A stretch of DNA of 64,000 nt from Paraglaciecola arctica (GTDB lineage: Bacteria; Pseudomonadota; Gammaproteobacteria; Enterobacterales; Alteromonadaceae): positions 149,865 through 213,864 of the forward strand of contig NZ_JAHKQO010000036.1 of NCBI RefSeq assembly GCF_018861065.1, written 5' to 3'. Under the pieces are notes generated by a model, which saw only the letters and a program-made list of their open reading frames with translations, did not search any database and was not told the origin of the DNA. Of the stretch, positions 18,688 to 28,246 are shown piece by piece. Both the position numbers and the translations under genes were made by a program. Numbering within the stretch: position 1 is the first letter of the stretch; every line of letters begins with the position of its first letter.

Positions 18688-19605
18688 ATGGTAAAACAAA
18701 TAGTTGATTCGTGCTGTAAAGATATTTCAAGCGCAACCATATTACTGGTCGATGACGATCGCATGAACACCGCTACTTTAAGCACTGCATTTGAGCAATT
18801 TGACAAGGTCTATTCGGCACATTCCGGTGAAGAAGCCATAGAGTTTTGTCAAAAAAACCTGCCAGATTTAATAATATTAGATGTGGTAATGCCAGGGCTA
18901 GACGGGCATACCACCTGCAAAATCCTCAGAACCATTGACGGTATGGAAGACTGCCCCATTATATTTTCCACTTCATCGACAGGCGTACAGGACGAATTAA
19001 AGTGCTGGGAGGCAGGCGGTACCGACTTTGTATGTAAACCTGTGTCAACAGATACACTTTTAATGCGGGTCGAAAATCACATTCGACGAAGGCTAGAATC
19101 TAATGAACTAAAATTTTTGGCTATTTACGATAGATTGACTGGATTACGCAACCGTCGCTTTTTTAATGATTACTACAAACAACAATTACATGTGAGTCAA
19201 CGCAGTAATTCTGATTTTTCCCTGGTTGTGTCAGAGATAGATTACTTTGAGCAGTACCGAGAGACTCACGGCAATACTAAAGCTGATTTATGTATGAAGT
19301 TTCTAGCAAAGACGGTTTCTGAGCTGCTGCACTATCCCACTGATGCGGCCGTTAGATATGATAACAACAAACTTGTAGTGGTATTACCTAACACCGATAT
19401 AAGAGGCGCACAGTATATTGCCAACGAGATTATTAATCAGTTTGAAAAACACGCCATTGCAAACCCTGAATCCCCGCGGGACATAGTAACAGTAAGTGTA
19501 GGTGTTTCTTCATTTGCCACCACAGTGGATGGTGAAGACGTTTTTGCTCTAGCTGAGCAACGACTTTACTCCCTTAAGGATGACAAAAAAAAAATAAGCG
19601 CATAA
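18688..19605 (+). CDS. Response regulator with degenerate GGDEF domain
   Basis: The ATG at 18688 follows an AGGGAGAA ribosome-binding site and is preferred to the in-frame ATG at 18661. Residues 17-130 form a receiver domain with acidic DDD, phospho-acceptor Asp65 (LDVVMPG) and the CKPVS lysine. The rest is a GGDEF domain whose active site is gone: the motif reads DNNKL in place of GGEEF, the metal-binding DIDxFK is EIDYFEQ, and the inhibitory-site RxxD is YPTD. It cannot be a working diguanylate cyclase by these criteria; it may sense, bind or heterodimerise. It is convergent with, and paralogous to, the intact protein at 19623. Confidence 0.9.
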   Translation: MVKQIVDSCCKDISSATILLVDDDRMNTATLSTAFEQFDKVYSAHSGEEAIEFCQKNLPDLIILDVVMPGLDGHTTCKILRTIDGMEDCPIIFSTSSTGVQDELKCWEAGGTDFVCKPVSTDTLLMRVENHIRRRLESNELKFLAIYDRLTGLRNRRFFNDYYKQQLHVSQRSNSDFSLVVSEIDYFEQYRETHGNTKADLCMKFLAKTVSELLHYPTDAAVRYDNNKLVVVLPNTDIRGAQYIANEIINQFEKHAIANPESPRDIVTVSVGVSSFATTVDGEDVFALAEQRLYSLKDDKKKISA

Positions 19606-19622
19606 AGCCAAGAATAAAGCGG

Positions 19623-20546
19623 CTAGGCCATTAAGAACTTGTCTCGGCCCTGCCGTTTAGCTGTATATAGCTGCTTATCAGCTTGTTCAATTGCATTTTC
19701 AACTTGTTCCTCTCCTTGTTCTACAAGCGCGCCACCTATGCTGACTGTTAACTTTTTGAACGGGGACCCTAAATGTTCAATCTTAAGCTCATGAACGATT
19801 TCTATTAGGTATTTCCCTAAATGTTGCATACCTTTTAAATCTGTACTCGGTAATACAACAACAAATTCTTCACCACCGTATCGGGCCACACAATCGGTTG
19901 GTCTGACAAATGCTTTAGTGAGTGCGTCAGCCACCACCTTCAAACAATCGTCTCCCTTAATGTGACCATAGGTGTCATTGTATTGTTTGAAATAATCGAT
20001 ATCGACCATTAACAAACCTAACGGCTCTCTATTTCTCGCAGCGAGCTTTGACTGTGCCAAAAAATATTCATCAAAAAAGCGACGATTTTTAATGTTAGTT
20101 AACGCATCTGAAGTGGCTAACCGTTTAAGTTCGTCAGTAAGTATTTTTACTGATAAATGTGAGTTAACCCTGTGTCGTAAGGTTTTAATTGAAAAAGGTT
20201 TGCTAATAAAATCCACACAACCCGCGTCCCAACATTCATCCTCTGACTGTGGATCACTCGCTGCTGTAATAAACACCACAGGAATATCTTTTGTTAGTAC
20301 ATTACGTTTCAAAATGCCGCAAGCTTCCAGACCGCTTATACCTGGCATATTAATGTCCATCAGCACTAAATCAGGTGGCGTCATTAGACAAAAATCCACA
20401 GCAGCTCGTCCATCAGACACATGATGGGTATCGTAGATATCTGACAAAGCCTGAGTAGATATAATGGCACTAATAGGATCGTCTTCCACTACCAGCACCG
20501 TTATTTTCCTTGAAGCAAATGTGTGCTTGACGAGGTTATCTATCAA
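19623..20546 (-). CDS. Response regulator diguanylate cyclase (REC-GGDEF)
   Basis: The 307-residue protein has a receiver domain (VVEDD, phospho-acceptor Asp in LMDINMPG, SKPFS lysine) followed by a full GGDEF domain: VDIDYFKQYNDTYGH metal site, the RPTD inhibitory site, and RYGGEEF active site five residues later. This is the PleD/WspR-like single-receiver architecture that makes cyclic di-GMP from GTP when phosphorylated. It converges on the degenerate paralogue, with only 17 bp between the stop codons. No sensor kinase is adjacent. Confidence 0.94.
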   Translation of the reverse strand: MIDNLVKHTFASRKITVLVVEDDPISAIISTQALSDIYDTHHVSDGRAAVDFCLMTPPDLVLMDINMPGISGLEACGILKRNVLTKDIPVVFITAASDPQSEDECWDAGCVDFISKPFSIKTLRHRVNSHLSVKILTDELKRLATSDALTNIKNRRFFDEYFLAQSKLAARNREPLGLLMVDIDYFKQYNDTYGHIKGDDCLKVVADALTKAFVRPTDCVARYGGEEFVVVLPSTDLKGMQHLGKYLIEIVHELKIEHLGSPFKKLTVSIGGALVEQGEEQVENAIEQADKQLYTAKRQGRDKFLMA

Positions 20547-20764
20547 GATAATACACTCCTAAAAACTGAGTAAACTTAAGCGTCAATGAGCGAAAGAACT
20601 ACTACCTTTAAAGCTAACACATTCAGACTACGCACTAGCAAAGTATCACAGCAATACACATTTACTTTTAGACACAGTAACAATATAAACATCATAAATG
20701 TATAAGTACGCAATACATCCGTTACAAGTTCACCTGAATGCATGTTATCGATAATATTGCAGTC

Positions 20765-21637
20765 TTATTCAGCGTTATCTAGTTTATCTTGAGTTTTATT
20801 TTCAAAATCACTGGCATCATTACGCTCTCGAAGTTGCCCCGCAGGCTCTCCCCAACTACGATTGACCATTTTACCGCGCCGCACTGCTTCTCTAGCATCT
20901 ATTTGTTCAGCCCAACGCAGCAAATTTTTATATGAGGTTACATCTAAAAATTCAGCGGCATCATAGAGCTTACCTAATACCATGGCGCCATACCATGCCC
21001 ATATCGCTATATCGGCAATGGTGTATTCGTCACCACAAATATATTCTTTGTCTGCTAAATGTATGTTTAATACATCTAGTTGGCGTTTTACTTCCATCGC
21101 ATAACGATCAATCGGATATTGGTACTTTTCTGGAGCATACGCATAAAAATGTCCAAAACCACCACCGAGCATAGGTGCGCTACCCATTTGCCAAAATAAC
21201 CACGATAAACACTCTGGCTTTTTAGCCGGGTCGCTAGGCAAAAAGGCATTAAACTTCTCTGCCAAATACAATAAAATTGCACCTGATTCAAAGACTCTTG
21301 TTGCTGGGCTAGTACTGTTGTCCATTAAAGCAGGTATTTTCGAGTTAGGGTTAATAGCCACGAAATCACTGCCAAACTGGTCACCTTCCATAATATTGAC
21401 GATATAAGCGTCATATTCAGCTCCACTGATACCAGCCGCTAATAACTCTTCTAACATGACCGTCACTTTAACCCCGTTAGGCGTGGCTAAAGAATGCAGC
21501 TGTAAAGGATGTTTACCAACTGGCAAAGTTTTCTCATGGGTTGCACCTGCTACAGGACGATTGATATTGGCAAATTTTCCGCCACTTCCAGCGTCCCAAG
21601 TCCAGACTTTTGGTGGGACATAAGTTGCATCTGACAT
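20765..21637 (-). CDS. yghU: YghU-type glutathione transferase / disulfide-bond oxidoreductase
   Basis: The 290-residue protein has the extended N-terminus of the YghU/YfcG nu-class (YVPPKVWTWDAGSGGKFANINRP) before the thioredoxin-like domain (LHSLATPNGVKVTVMLEEL, glutathione-site INPNSKIPAL, ESGAILLYLAEKF) and an all-helical C-terminal domain with DEYTIADIAIWAWYG. E. coli YghU has disulfide-bond oxidoreductase activity using two glutathiones. It is probably cytoplasmic and monocistronic; the 218-bp upstream spacer towards the GGDEF gene is AT-rich with no feature I can identify. Confidence 0.92.
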   Translation of the reverse strand: MSDATYVPPKVWTWDAGSGGKFANINRPVAGATHEKTLPVGKHPLQLHSLATPNGVKVTVMLEELLAAGISGAEYDAYIVNIMEGDQFGSDFVAINPNSKIPALMDNSTSPATRVFESGAILLYLAEKFNAFLPSDPAKKPECLSWLFWQMGSAPMLGGGFGHFYAYAPEKYQYPIDRYAMEVKRQLDVLNIHLADKEYICGDEYTIADIAIWAWYGAMVLGKLYDAAEFLDVTSYKNLLRWAEQIDAREAVRRGKMVNRSWGEPAGQLRERNDASDFENKTQDKLDNAE

Positions 21638-21765
21638 ATTAAGGTTTCCAATTTAAGTAAGTTCAATAGTGACTAGTAAGTGTAAAGGTCATTAATCTTT
21701 CAATTTATATGGGTTATCTTGCAAATACTAAGTACCGCAACAAAAAACTCAGTGTTAAAATAAAA

Positions 21766-21791
21766 AAGGGCTCCAAATACTTGAAACCCTT
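21766..21791 (-). terminator. Rho-independent terminator after the EF-hand gene
   Basis: AAGGGCTCC (21766-21774) and GAAACCCTT (21783-21791) form a 9-bp stem with wobble pairs. On the minus strand it is followed by a T-run (rc of 21762-21767). Confidence 0.75.
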
Positions 21792-21818
21792 AAAATAAAA
21801 CATGGCCAAGTTTCTAGC

Positions 21819-22064
21819 TTAGTATTCCCACCAAGACTGTCGCCACCATTCCAAAAACTCATCAAAGTCTATAGAGCCATCATGGTTTTTATCGATTAAA
21901 CCAAACCCCTCTTCTACATGGCTAGCTTTAGTTTTGGGCGATAATACTGTCAAGAGTTCAATAAACTCACGTAAGCCTATTGTGCCGCTACCATCAGCAT
22001 CAAAGAAATCAAATTCTTTACGAGCTTCAGCAATTTGTTCTGGAGTTAATACTTTATCAGACAT
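21819..22064 (-). CDS. Small two-EF-hand calcium-binding protein
   Basis: This 81-residue protein is almost entirely a pair of EF-hands. Loop 1 is DADGSGTIGLREF (from about residue 22) and loop 2 is DKNHDGSIDFDEF (from about residue 58), each with Asp at positions 1, 3 and 5 and Glu at 12. It has no signal peptide, so it is a calmodulin-like cytoplasmic protein of unknown partner. It ends WRQSWWEY, an unusual Trp-rich tail. Monocistronic, with its own terminator. Confidence 0.9.
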   Translation of the reverse strand: MSDKVLTPEQIAEARKEFDFFDADGSGTIGLREFIELLTVLSPKTKASHVEEGFGLIDKNHDGSIDFDEFLEWWRQSWWEY

Positions 22065-22161
22065 AGTTTCTTCAACCTTTAATGTAATGACCTAAGTCTA
22101 CCGTTTATAACATGTAGGGTCTATGCGCTATTAGTATAAGAAGGGTTTTTCGGTCAATTTA

Positions 22162-23181
22162 TCAACCGTTACTTTTCCCCATGGCAGTTCGCTGCGCACG
22201 ACGAGCCGCAGCCTTTTGCTGTCGCCTTAGTTTTATTGCTTTACGCGCCTCTAAACCTAAATGTTCTTCGTCACGTTCGCGAGCTAAATTAACTTGTTTT
22301 TCACGCTCTCGAAAACGCGCAATCTGTTCTTCACTATGCTTACCATGGCACTTAGGGCAACTCACCCCCGCTTCAAATACCGGACTTTGTTTATCTTCTT
22401 CAGTAATTGGCAAACGACAGGCATAACATTGGTCGTAATGACTCTTTTCTAAATCATGGTTAACTGCCACACGGTTATCAAATACAAAACAATCCCCTTC
22501 CCATAGGGTATTGTTTTTGGGCACTTCTTCTAAATACTTAAGAATGCCCCCTTCAAGATGATAAACCTCATCAAATCCTTGCTCTTTTAAATAAGCAGTG
22601 GATTTTTCGCAGCGAATGCCGCCGGTACAAAACATCGCTACTTTTTTATTTTTATTCGGGTCGAGGTTGTCTTTTACGTACTGTGGAAACTCCCTAAAAG
22701 ACTCAGTATTAGGATTCACTGCGTGTTTAAAGGTACCGATTTCAATTTCGTAGTCGTTACGAGTGTCAATTAGCAATACGTCTGGATCGGATATCAAATC
22801 GTTCCAGTCAGCAGGCTTTACGTAAGTGCCCACTGTCTTACGAGGGTCGATACCTTCCACCCCCATTGTCACTATTTCTTTTTTAAGCTTCACCTTAGTG
22901 CGATGAAAAGGCTGAGTTTCATCCAGAGATTCTTTAACCGAAATCGGATTAAGGCGCTCGTCGGCATTAAGCCAATTAAGCAATGCATCAATAGTTTGCC
23001 GAGTGCCCGAAACAGTCCCGTTAATACCTTCTTCCGCGAGTAACAAAGTACCTTTGATATCGTTCGACTCCATAAATTGAAGTAAGGGTTGACGGAGTTC
23101 CTTGAAGTTTTCAAGAGAGACAAATTTGTATAACGCGCAGACCACGTATTTTGGAGATTCAGAATGTAAGACTTCAGACAT
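22162..23181 (-). CDS. trhO: tRNA uridine(34) hydroxylase TrhO (rhodanese family)
   Basis: The 339-residue protein matches TrhO/YceA: an N-terminal acylphosphatase-like domain ([27 protein letters not shown]), a central rhodanese domain with the active cysteine in [11 protein letters not shown], and a zinc-ribbon-like C-terminus (CYACRLPIT and CPKCHGKH) ending in a basic helix. TrhO makes 5-hydroxyuridine at the wobble position of tRNA in an O2-dependent route, towards cmo5U/mcmo5U. Monocistronic. Confidence 0.95.
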   Translation of the reverse strand: MSEVLHSESPKYVVCALYKFVSLENFKELRQPLLQFMESNDIKGTLLLAEEGINGTVSGTRQTIDALLNWLNADERLNPISVKESLDETQPFHRTKVKLKKEIVTMGVEGIDPRKTVGTYVKPADWNDLISDPDVLLIDTRNDYEIEIGTFKHAVNPNTESFREFPQYVKDNLDPNKNKKVAMFCTGGIRCEKSTAYLKEQGFDEVYHLEGGILKYLEEVPKNNTLWEGDCFVFDNRVAVNHDLEKSHYDQCYACRLPITEEDKQSPVFEAGVSCPKCHGKHSEEQIARFREREKQVNLARERDEEHLGLEARKAIKLRRQQKAAARRAQRTAMGKSNG

Positions 23182-23370
23182 AATATTACCTTGCGAGTTG
23201 GGGCGTAATCCCAGAGCAAAAAATTGGGTGCGGATGGTAGCAGATCTCGCGGTTTTGCGTCAACGCTTGGGACATTTCATGTACTGATTGGCCCGTGAAA
23301 TTGTAATTAGAAGATTAACAAATTATCAGGCCAGCTAGGTTCATTGCCTATAAAAACCGTCGGTGTGTAT

Positions 23371-23405
23371 TCAGCCTTTAGCAATACTCTCACTAAAGGC
23401 TGAAG
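23371..23405. terminator. Strong hairpin directly after the DUF4437 gene
   Basis: TTCAGCCTTTAG (23371-23382) and CTAAAGGCTGAA (23394-23405) form a perfect 12-bp stem with an 11-nt loop, six bases beyond the stop codon. It lacks a clear T-run, so it may act as a 3'-end stabiliser or a rho-assisted terminator. Confidence 0.65.
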
Positions 23406-23411
23406 TCACTT

Positions 23412-24233
23412 TTATTTCACACGGTATTTGTTATTGGTGCGAATGTAGATAGTCGCTGGGATATCCCCCTTATTTTTAAGAGAATGGCTAAACTTGCCCG
23501 TTGATTCTAGGTAACTACCCGGGCTTAGGTTTTGAGGTGTTTTTTGCGCTTTTGAGAGGTACTCTACCGCGCCTGCAATTACTACAGCTCGGAACTCACT
23601 AGCAGCCGTGTTAATTTCACCATCAAAGCCTGCTGGTAATCTAATCATAGAGCCGTTCATGTCGGCAGTACTTCCCCACAAATAACTAGTCTGTACACCT
23701 GGCGCGTGAATATCACTCAAATCACTGTCATTTAGCCAAACAATGTTATCTCGGTGCAGGTTTAATGGACGTTCGCCATTGTCAAACTTCTCTGTTGAGG
23801 GTTTGACTAGATAAGGGCCTGAGTCAATTTCAAGGTAAATTAAGTTAGTCGCTGTGTTAGCCGCTGTGGTGTGATCTTCACCTGCAGGTTGGGTCCAAAA
23901 CGAGCCCGCTGGCATCCACATTTTTGCTGCGTTTGGGTCGTCATTATGCATTTGTCCTTCAATCACTATACCTCGGTAAGTAATGTTGTGAATATGTGGT
24001 GGAGATTCGAAACCTTTTTTGAAGCGTACTAACATGCCTGTGGCAGAATCAGTGGTGCGATCACCCCAAAGGTCAGCTGCTCCGGGGCTTTTATCACCGC
24101 GAAGTGGGTTAAGGTAACCCCATTCGATATCGTTTGCTGCCACAACTTTCGACGCCGTTGTGTCTGCAAAAGCAGCGGGGGATAGCAGCGCAGCCACTAA
24201 GGCTAAAGTCGGTATATTGAATCGTGTTTTCAT
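23412..24233 (-). CDS. Exported double-cupin protein, DUF4437 family
   Basis: The 273-residue protein has a signal peptide (ending about AAFA-DT) and a DUF4437 bicupin fold. The first cupin carries candidate metal ligands in [18 protein letters not shown] and later AGEDHTT; the second keeps the cupin shape ([20 protein letters not shown]) but lacks an obvious His triad. Substrate is unknown. It is transcribed divergently from a LysR regulator at 24383, the usual arrangement of a LysR-controlled target gene. Predicted periplasmic. Confidence 0.85.
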   Translation of the reverse strand: MKTRFNIPTLALVAALLSPAAFADTTASKVVAANDIEWGYLNPLRGDKSPGAADLWGDRTTDSATGMLVRFKKGFESPPHIHNITYRGIVIEGQMHNDDPNAAKMWMPAGSFWTQPAGEDHTTAANTATNLIYLEIDSGPYLVKPSTEKFDNGERPLNLHRDNIVWLNDSDLSDIHAPGVQTSYLWGSTADMNGSMIRLPAGFDGEINTAASEFRAVVIAGAVEYLSKAQKTPQNLSPGSYLESTGKFSHSLKNKGDIPATIYIRTNNKYRVK

Positions 24234-24313
24234 TTGTTCGTCTCCATTGATTGAGTATGTGAGTATCTTAAGTCCTAAGATTTATTCGATAAATGGGCAA
24301 ATCTTTAAAACAC

Positions 24314-24323
24314 TTTCGCGAAA
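24314..24323. promoter_or_regulatory. Palindrome TTTCGCGAAA in the DUF4437-lysR intergenic region
   Basis: A perfect 10-bp palindrome lies midway in the 149-bp divergent spacer, about 60 bp before lysR. It is a reasonable site for the LysR protein, but LysR boxes are normally T-N11-A, so the assignment is tentative. Confidence 0.3.
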
Positions 24324-24382
24324 ACGTGGATAATAGATATAACTGAAATTCATTATTGTCACACAAGATACACGAGGCCTGA

Positions 24383-25342
24383 ATGAAAATTGCTGATTTA
24401 CAAGTATTGCTAAAGGTTGCTGAATTTTTATCTATTACCGCAGCTGCCAATAAATTAGATATGAGCTCATCCGCTGCCAGTGTCTCTTTAAAACGCATTG
24501 AACAAGAGCTTGGCGCTCAATTATTTGTGCGTACCACCAGACAATTGCGACTCACTCCAGAAGGGGAGCGCTACCTGCCGCTATGCCAACAGGCGTTGGA
24601 TTTATTGCAACAAGGCCAAGTATTAATAAACGAAGAACAACAATCCATAAGTGGCGAAGTGCGTATTGCGGTATCTTCAGAAATGGGCAGGAATTTAATG
24701 CGTGTTTTGCTCAATAAGGTAATGAGTAACTACAGCGAAGTGACGTTACGCCTGCATGCTAGTGATAGCCGAGCCGATTTTTATCGAGACGGAGTAGATG
24801 TGGCATTACGTGCCATCACCAAAGAGGCGGCAAAAGACCTGAATTTATACGGCTTTAAAATTTGTAATATCCCCCATGTGTTATGTGCCGCACCCGCATA
24901 CATTACTAAATATGGCGAGCCACAGACGCCAGACGAGCTCCCACATCACAACGCACTGCTTTATAAACTTTATGAAGTAGTACATGACGGTTGGGAGCTA
25001 CATAATCAGAATCAAAAATTCAAAATAAAAATGAACAGTGACAGAGCGGTTAATGATGGAGATATAGTCAGGCGTTGGTGCGTCGACGGCGTTGGCATTG
25101 CCAAAAAGTCTGCCATTGATGTCGCCCAAGACTTATTGTCTGGAAGGCTAAAACGTTTAATGCCAGAATACAGAATTCCCTTGACTGAAATGTGGTTAGT
25201 GCTGCCAAGCCGCCAGTTAATTTCCCCCGCGATTAGGTTGATACGTGATGAACTTAAACACACCATTAACGAGTTGAGAGAGCAATTAATCACCCACAAG
25301 CTGTTGGAAGAAGACGAATGGCCGGCCACAGAAATTGAATAA
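24383..25342 (+). CDS. LysR family transcriptional regulator
   Basis: The 319-residue protein has the N-terminal winged helix-turn-helix (about residues 3-60: DLQVLLKVAEFLSITAAANKL, SASVSLKRIEQELGAQLF) and a periplasmic-binding-like effector domain (ISGEVRIAVSSEMGRNLM). It resembles the CrgA/DsdC-like subgroup that recognises small organic effectors. Divergent from the DUF4437 cupin gene, which it probably controls. Confidence 0.94.
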   Translation: MKIADLQVLLKVAEFLSITAAANKLDMSSSAASVSLKRIEQELGAQLFVRTTRQLRLTPEGERYLPLCQQALDLLQQGQVLINEEQQSISGEVRIAVSSEMGRNLMRVLLNKVMSNYSEVTLRLHASDSRADFYRDGVDVALRAITKEAAKDLNLYGFKICNIPHVLCAAPAYITKYGEPQTPDELPHHNALLYKLYEVVHDGWELHNQNQKFKIKMNSDRAVNDGDIVRRWCVDGVGIAKKSAIDVAQDLLSGRLKRLMPEYRIPLTEMWLVLPSRQLISPAIRLIRDELKHTINELREQLITHKLLEEDEWPATEIE

Positions 25343-25425
25343 CGTTTAAAGGTCTCCACTAAGCAACTATCAAAAATAATAGCGGCAAAGCTTGATTGAT
25401 TGCCTACTAGTAAAAATATTCGTAT

Positions 25426-27045
25426 TTAAAAAACCCCAAGCCATACAGTCGCGACCACACCCACTAACAAACAATATGCCATCATTGGCAGTAAAGTTAG
25501 TCTTATTACTGCACCTTCCTTACCGTTTAGTCCCACAACAGAACAAGCGGCAACAACATTGACGACACAAATCATATTGCCGGCATTAGAGCCCAACATT
25601 TGTAGCGCTAATATAATGTGCTCTGCGATACCTAATTTTTGTGCAGTAGCCTGTTGTAAATCTGCAAACATCATATTAGAAAAAGTCGCAGAGCCAGATA
25701 TAAATGCACCTAGGGCACCCACGAAAGAAGCAGCCATAGGCCATGCTTGCCCAAATATTTCAGCCATAGTCGCAGCAAGCTCTTTGGGCATGCTGCCAAG
25801 TGTGGCCCCCTCCACATTTGAATTTATGAATATCCTAACTAATGGTACAGCTGTCGCTAAGGTCAGAGCAGTTGGTATGATAGTTTTTGCTGAAATTGTA
25901 AGTGAGGACAAAACTTGTTTAGAAGACATGTTATGCAAAAAGAAGGTGATAATACTGACAATCACAAAAATAACCCCAGGCAAATACAATGGGCTAAAAG
26001 AAGCCGAAATGTTGGTCCCCAAAATATGTAAAAATTCAATCTTTGGCGCTTCAAGAAATGACTTAAAAGGTAGTGAGTTGAGTCTGGTTAGCACTAAAAA
26101 CATTGCCACCAGCACATAAGGCATCCATGCCAAATAAAGGGATATGGGTGCGATATTGTTGGTTATTTTACTCTGGGGTATTGTTACTGAAGCTTGCTGT
26201 TGATCTTGGGGAAATCGCCACACATTTTTTGGCACTAAAAAATTCAATTTTACCGCAGTTATTACCACAATCAGGCCGACCAGAGCACCAATAATAGAAG
26301 GAAACTCTGGGCCAAGTATGTTGGCCACCAGCCAGGCGGGAAATAGAAAAGCAAATCCCGAAAACAATGCAAATGGCCACAATGCAAGGCCTTCTTTAAA
26401 GCTGTTATTTTGGCCCCAAAACCGAGTCAAAATACCCACTAATATTACAGGGATCAAAACCCCTACCAACATATCAATACTAATGGCAGAAGTTGAAATT
26501 TGCTGTAATTGCCCAGCGCTCACGTTATCTAAACCACTGCCGACACCCACTAACACTGGTGTTCCCACTGCCCCAAATGAGACTGACGACGAATCTGCAA
26601 TTAAAGCTAACGCCACAGCGGCTAGTGGGTTAAACCCCAAAGCAACTAATAAAGGAGCACAAATAGCAGCAGGGGTACCAAAACCCGACGCGCCCTCTAA
26701 AAAGCTACCAAATAACCAAGCAATAATAATCAGTTGGATGCGTCGATCAGGAGTAATATCGATGAAACCCTCACGTATCACCGCTATCGCGCCACTTTGC
26801 CTCAATGTGTTGAGTAAAAAAATGGCACCAAACACTATGATTAAGATAGACGCGGTAATAATCCAGCCTTCAAACACAGAGGCTGATATTTGCACCAAAG
26901 GCACCTGCCAAAAAAAGGACGTCATCAGCGCACTAATCACTAAACTTATCGCCATTGCTTTCATAGCAGGCCAATGCAGAATAACTAAAAATAATAGTAC
27001 AGAAACGACTGGCATTAGAGCCGTAAGTGTTTGTAACAAAGTCAT
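25426..27045 (-). CDS. L-lactate permease (LctP family)
   Basis: The start at 27045 ([18 protein letters not shown]) is preferred; the upstream extension to 27093 is hydrophilic and unlike the family. The 539-residue product is an integral membrane protein with about 12-14 helices and LctP signatures ([58 protein letters not shown]). It imports lactate or related 2-hydroxy acids with protons. The 225-bp upstream spacer shows no clear regulatory motif. No lactate dehydrogenase is adjacent. Confidence 0.93.
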   Translation of the reverse strand: MTLLQTLTALMPVVSVLLFLVILHWPAMKAMAISLVISALMTSFFWQVPLVQISASVFEGWIITASILIIVFGAIFLLNTLRQSGAIAVIREGFIDITPDRRIQLIIIAWLFGSFLEGASGFGTPAAICAPLLVALGFNPLAAVALALIADSSSVSFGAVGTPVLVGVGSGLDNVSAGQLQQISTSAISIDMLVGVLIPVILVGILTRFWGQNNSFKEGLALWPFALFSGFAFLFPAWLVANILGPEFPSIIGALVGLIVVITAVKLNFLVPKNVWRFPQDQQQASVTIPQSKITNNIAPISLYLAWMPYVLVAMFLVLTRLNSLPFKSFLEAPKIEFLHILGTNISASFSPLYLPGVIFVIVSIITFFLHNMSSKQVLSSLTISAKTIIPTALTLATAVPLVRIFINSNVEGATLGSMPKELAATMAEIFGQAWPMAASFVGALGAFISGSATFSNMMFADLQQATAQKLGIAEHIILALQMLGSNAGNMICVVNVVAACSVVGLNGKEGAVIRLTLLPMMAYCLLVGVVATVWLGVF

Positions 27046-27318
27046 CTGAAATCCAAACTCAAAAAGTACTCGTTTAGTAGTCCACTTGGGCACTTACTTC
27101 GGTTGCGTAGCCTTAGTTTTGGTTACTGTTACTTACCTACCCTAAACTTGCAAGCGACTTTAGGGTGTCACACTAAAAAGTAGTTAGGTATGAGTCTGCG
27201 GCGGTTTTATGCGAGATATAGCAAACACCATAATCAAGAATTTTAATTCCATAATTACCTTTTATTTCTTTGTATCCGTGGCAAACTATAGCAGCGTATT
27301 GTTTTATCTAAGTTGTAA

Positions 27319-28095
27319 ATGAAAGCCGTAACATTTTTTAGAATTGTACCCTACTCGTTGTTTGTTGCTTTTGCTATTTGTACTAGCGCAATGGCGACGA
27401 GCCCTTCTTTCGAGCCTAAGGTTAAACTTTCTTCTTCTGGCATATGCCATGACCAAACTAGCGCTTCGTTTAACCGAACCAAAAAATATCAAGCCTTCGA
27501 TACAATAACCGACTGCCTTAATCAAGGTGGCCGATTACCTAAGGCAAAAACTAATCAAATAGATAAAGCGACCGATGAGGCAATAGAACAAGGTCGAGCC
27601 TTTGTTACCCTATACGACAGAAGTGATTGGCCTCACTGGTTGGATAGTGATAAAGATTGCCAAAATACCCGTCATGAAATGTTGCTGCAAACCTCAACTA
27701 AAACCGTTTCGTTTAAGTCGAACAAAGAATGTAACGTGCTAACAGGCGAATGGTACGACCCTTATTCCAGCGAAAAATTTACCCAATCCACAGATTTGGA
27801 CCTTGACCATATTGTGCCTTTAAAATTTGCTCATGGGCACGGCGCCAGCAACTGGAGTCGCGAACAAAAAGCACTATTTGCTAATGATAGTGAAAATTTG
27901 ATACTGGCACAGGCTTCGTTAAATCGCCAAAAAGGTGCAAAGGGACTTAGCGAATGGTTGCCACCCAATCATCAATATAGATGTGAATACATCGCGCAAT
28001 TTAACAAGGTAATGACTAAATATAACTTAAGTTATGCCCCTTCCGAGCAACGTATTGTTAAACGACTAGTCAAAGCTTGTAACCGAACGGTATAA
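27319..28095 (+). CDS. Exported HNH nuclease, GmrSD-C-terminal/DUF1524 type
   Basis: The 258-residue protein has a signal peptide (ending near ATS/AMA, about residue 28) and a C-terminal HNH nuclease domain with LDLDHIVPLKFAHGHGA (about residues 166-182), then ENLILAQASLNRQKGAK and LPPN. This is the beta-beta-alpha metal arrangement shared with the GmrD restriction domain and with small secreted nucleases. Several cysteines in the N-terminal half suggest periplasmic disulfides. It probably degrades extracellular DNA for nutrients. There is no methylase or immunity-type neighbour, so it is not obviously a defence or toxin gene. Confidence 0.88.
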   Translation: MKAVTFFRIVPYSLFVAFAICTSAMATSPSFEPKVKLSSSGICHDQTSASFNRTKKYQAFDTITDCLNQGGRLPKAKTNQIDKATDEAIEQGRAFVTLYDRSDWPHWLDSDKDCQNTRHEMLLQTSTKTVSFKSNKECNVLTGEWYDPYSSEKFTQSTDLDLDHIVPLKFAHGHGASNWSREQKALFANDSENLILAQASLNRQKGAKGLSEWLPPNHQYRCEYIAQFNKVMTKYNLSYAPSEQRIVKRLVKACNRTV

Positions 28096-28246
28096 TAAAA
28101 ACAGCAAGCAATTGCAATAATTCTTGCGGATCGCGGTCTGTTACTAAGCCGCAGTAAATTACGGTGCGCCGCTTTAGTTCATGGCGATTAGCAATCTAAT
28201 ATACAACCCCACAAAGTGACTTACACTTACTAACATTGAGATAACC

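Noticed and set aside
20092-20424. 110-codon frame on the plus strand
   Set aside because: Lies wholly antisense to the conserved receiver domain of the diguanylate cyclase.
26318-27049. 243-codon open frame on the plus strand
   Set aside because: It is antisense to the lactate permease gene; its translation is a Pro/Thr/Lys/Asn-rich shadow of membrane codons with no domain likeness. The 186-codon frame at 25559-26119 is rejected for the same reason.
27319-28095. HNH/DUF1524 nuclease considered as a restriction or toxin system
   Set aside because: It has a signal peptide and no methylase, immunity or GmrS-like neighbour; secreted scavenging nuclease is simpler.
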